From Salinicola halimionae (lineage in GTDB: Bacteria > Pseudomonadota > Gammaproteobacteria > Pseudomonadales > Halomonadaceae): DNA of 64,000 bases. The stretch is taken from positions 370,864 through 434,863 of the forward strand of contig NZ_PZJQ01000004.1 in NCBI RefSeq assembly GCF_003206065.1. Reading direction: 5' to 3'. The position numbers were made by a program, and so were the translations under genes. How positions within the stretch are numbered: position 1 is the stretch's first letter; the number at the start of each line of letters is the position of its first letter. The notes under the pieces are model-generated. The model had not been told where the DNA came from. It saw only the letters and a program-made list of their open reading frames with translations, and did no database searches. This document shows, piece after piece, positions 63,417 to 64,000 of the stretch.

Positions 63417-64000
63417 TCAAGGCGTGGAAGGGCGACGTGCATGCTGCTGAATCGTCGGCAGCTGTTTTTTGAGCGCGCGGTCGACGATGCCGGGCAGGAT
63501 GCCGTTCAACTTGACCAGCAGGCACTCCGGCCATCCAAGCTGTCGGTCGCGGGCTTGCTTCTCGATGCCGCGGACGACACTCGCGGCGACGTGCGCAGGT
63601 TCGTCCACATGATTACCCAGCGCGTTGTTGAGCGCGTCGGCGCGATCGCTGTTCATCCCCGTGCGGGTCGCGCGAGGGGAGATGTGCAGCACCTGAATCG
63701 GGGTGTCGGCCAGCTCACGGCGCAGCGCCTGGCTGAATCCGCGCAGGGCGAACTTGGTCGTGCAGTAGGCGGTGTAGCCGGGATGACCGATCGCACCGAA
63801 CGCAGAACCGAGATTGATGACCCAGGCGCTGTTCTCATGCAGCAGTCGGGGCAGCAGTGCCTGGGTGAGCAACAGGGTTGCCGTCACGTTGAGATCCACC
63901 ATCGATGAGATCACGGCAGGAGACTGCTCATCGAAGAGACCGAAGTGATTCAATCCGGCGGCGTTGATCAGCATATCGATGCGAACGTCTTCCGCGATGT
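63417..64000 (-). CDS. Short-chain dehydrogenase/reductase (5' part outside window)
   Basis: The frame enters from beyond base 64000, and about 194 C-terminal residues are visible. They include the INAAG strand, the catalytic serine region NLGSAFG, and YCTTK (YxxxK), the signatures of classical SDR enzymes. The visible methionine at 63974 is internal, because the strand before INAAG continues upstream. The C-terminal 40 residues form a basic tail. Cofactor motif and substrate are outside the window. Confidence 0.9.
   Translation of the reverse strand, partial: IAEDVRIDMLINAAGLNHFGLFDEQSPAVISSMVDLNVTATLLLTQALLPRLLHENSAWVINLGSAFGAIGHPGYTAYCTTKFALRGFSQALRRELADTPIQVLHISPRATRTGMNSDRADALNNALGNHVDEPAHVAASVVRGIEKQARDRQLGWPECLLVKLNGILPGIVDRALKKQLPTIQQHARRPSTP

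Overview
The window is about 62-64% GC by eye, densely coded on both strands, and reads as chromosome of a moderately halophilic gammaproteobacterium. The family Halomonadaceae (Halomonas, Chromohalobacter, Salinicola, Kushneria and relatives) fits best. Evidence is the order ftsB-ispD-ispF-truD-surE-pcm-DUF368-nlpD-rpoS, the many osmolyte, polyol and organic-acid uptake genes, and the acidic tails on several membrane proteins. Genus and species are inference. I saw no rRNA or tRNA gene, insertion sequence, prophage, CRISPR array or attachment site.

Layout. 1-13.8 kb: a cut-off aminotransferase, a glutaredoxin-like protein, PpiC, CsbD, a DAACS carboxylate symporter, thiC behind a TPP riboswitch, two LysR regulators with their likely targets (an MFS exporter; a VOC protein and a pirin), an LpxL-type acyltransferase, and an MFS transporter coupled to a 25-codon upstream frame. 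13.9-21.0 kb: a complete but rearranged ebo cluster (eboB-eboA, eboF, eboC-eboE-eboD), whose product is unknown; this is the most interesting part of the window. 21.3-26.9 kb: p-aminobenzoyl-glutamate uptake and hydrolysis (abgB, abgA, abgT) with a divergent abgR. 26.9-32.5 kb: two MFS transporters, a 2OG-Fe(II) oxygenase, two Nudix hydrolases and a NIF3/YqfO-like protein.

32.8-40.3 kb is the conserved gammaproteobacterial housekeeping block: cell division, isoprenoid precursors, pseudouridine, SurE/Pcm repair, a polyprenyl-phosphate transporter candidate, NlpD and RpoS, mostly joined by 4-base stop/start overlaps. 40.6-47.5 kb: a TolC-type outer membrane channel, alanine racemase, a second LpxL-type acyltransferase, small membrane proteins, EttA and YjdM. 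47.6-51.2 kb: PepSY periplasmic proteins next to a response regulator and sensor kinase, a probable envelope-sensing module.

51.3-61.5 kb is a polyol catabolism locus: a LacI-family repressor divergent from an ABC importer (mtlE, mtlF, mtlG, mtlK), a mannitol/arabitol dehydrogenase, a xylulokinase and a transaldolase. Together they would import a hexitol or pentitol, oxidise it to a ketose, phosphorylate xylulose and pass it to the pentose phosphate pathway. A promoter with an overlapping LacI-type palindrome lies in the divergent gap. The last 2.5 kb holds a flavin-dependent oxidoreductase, a periplasmic TPR protein and an SDR dehydrogenase that runs off the end.
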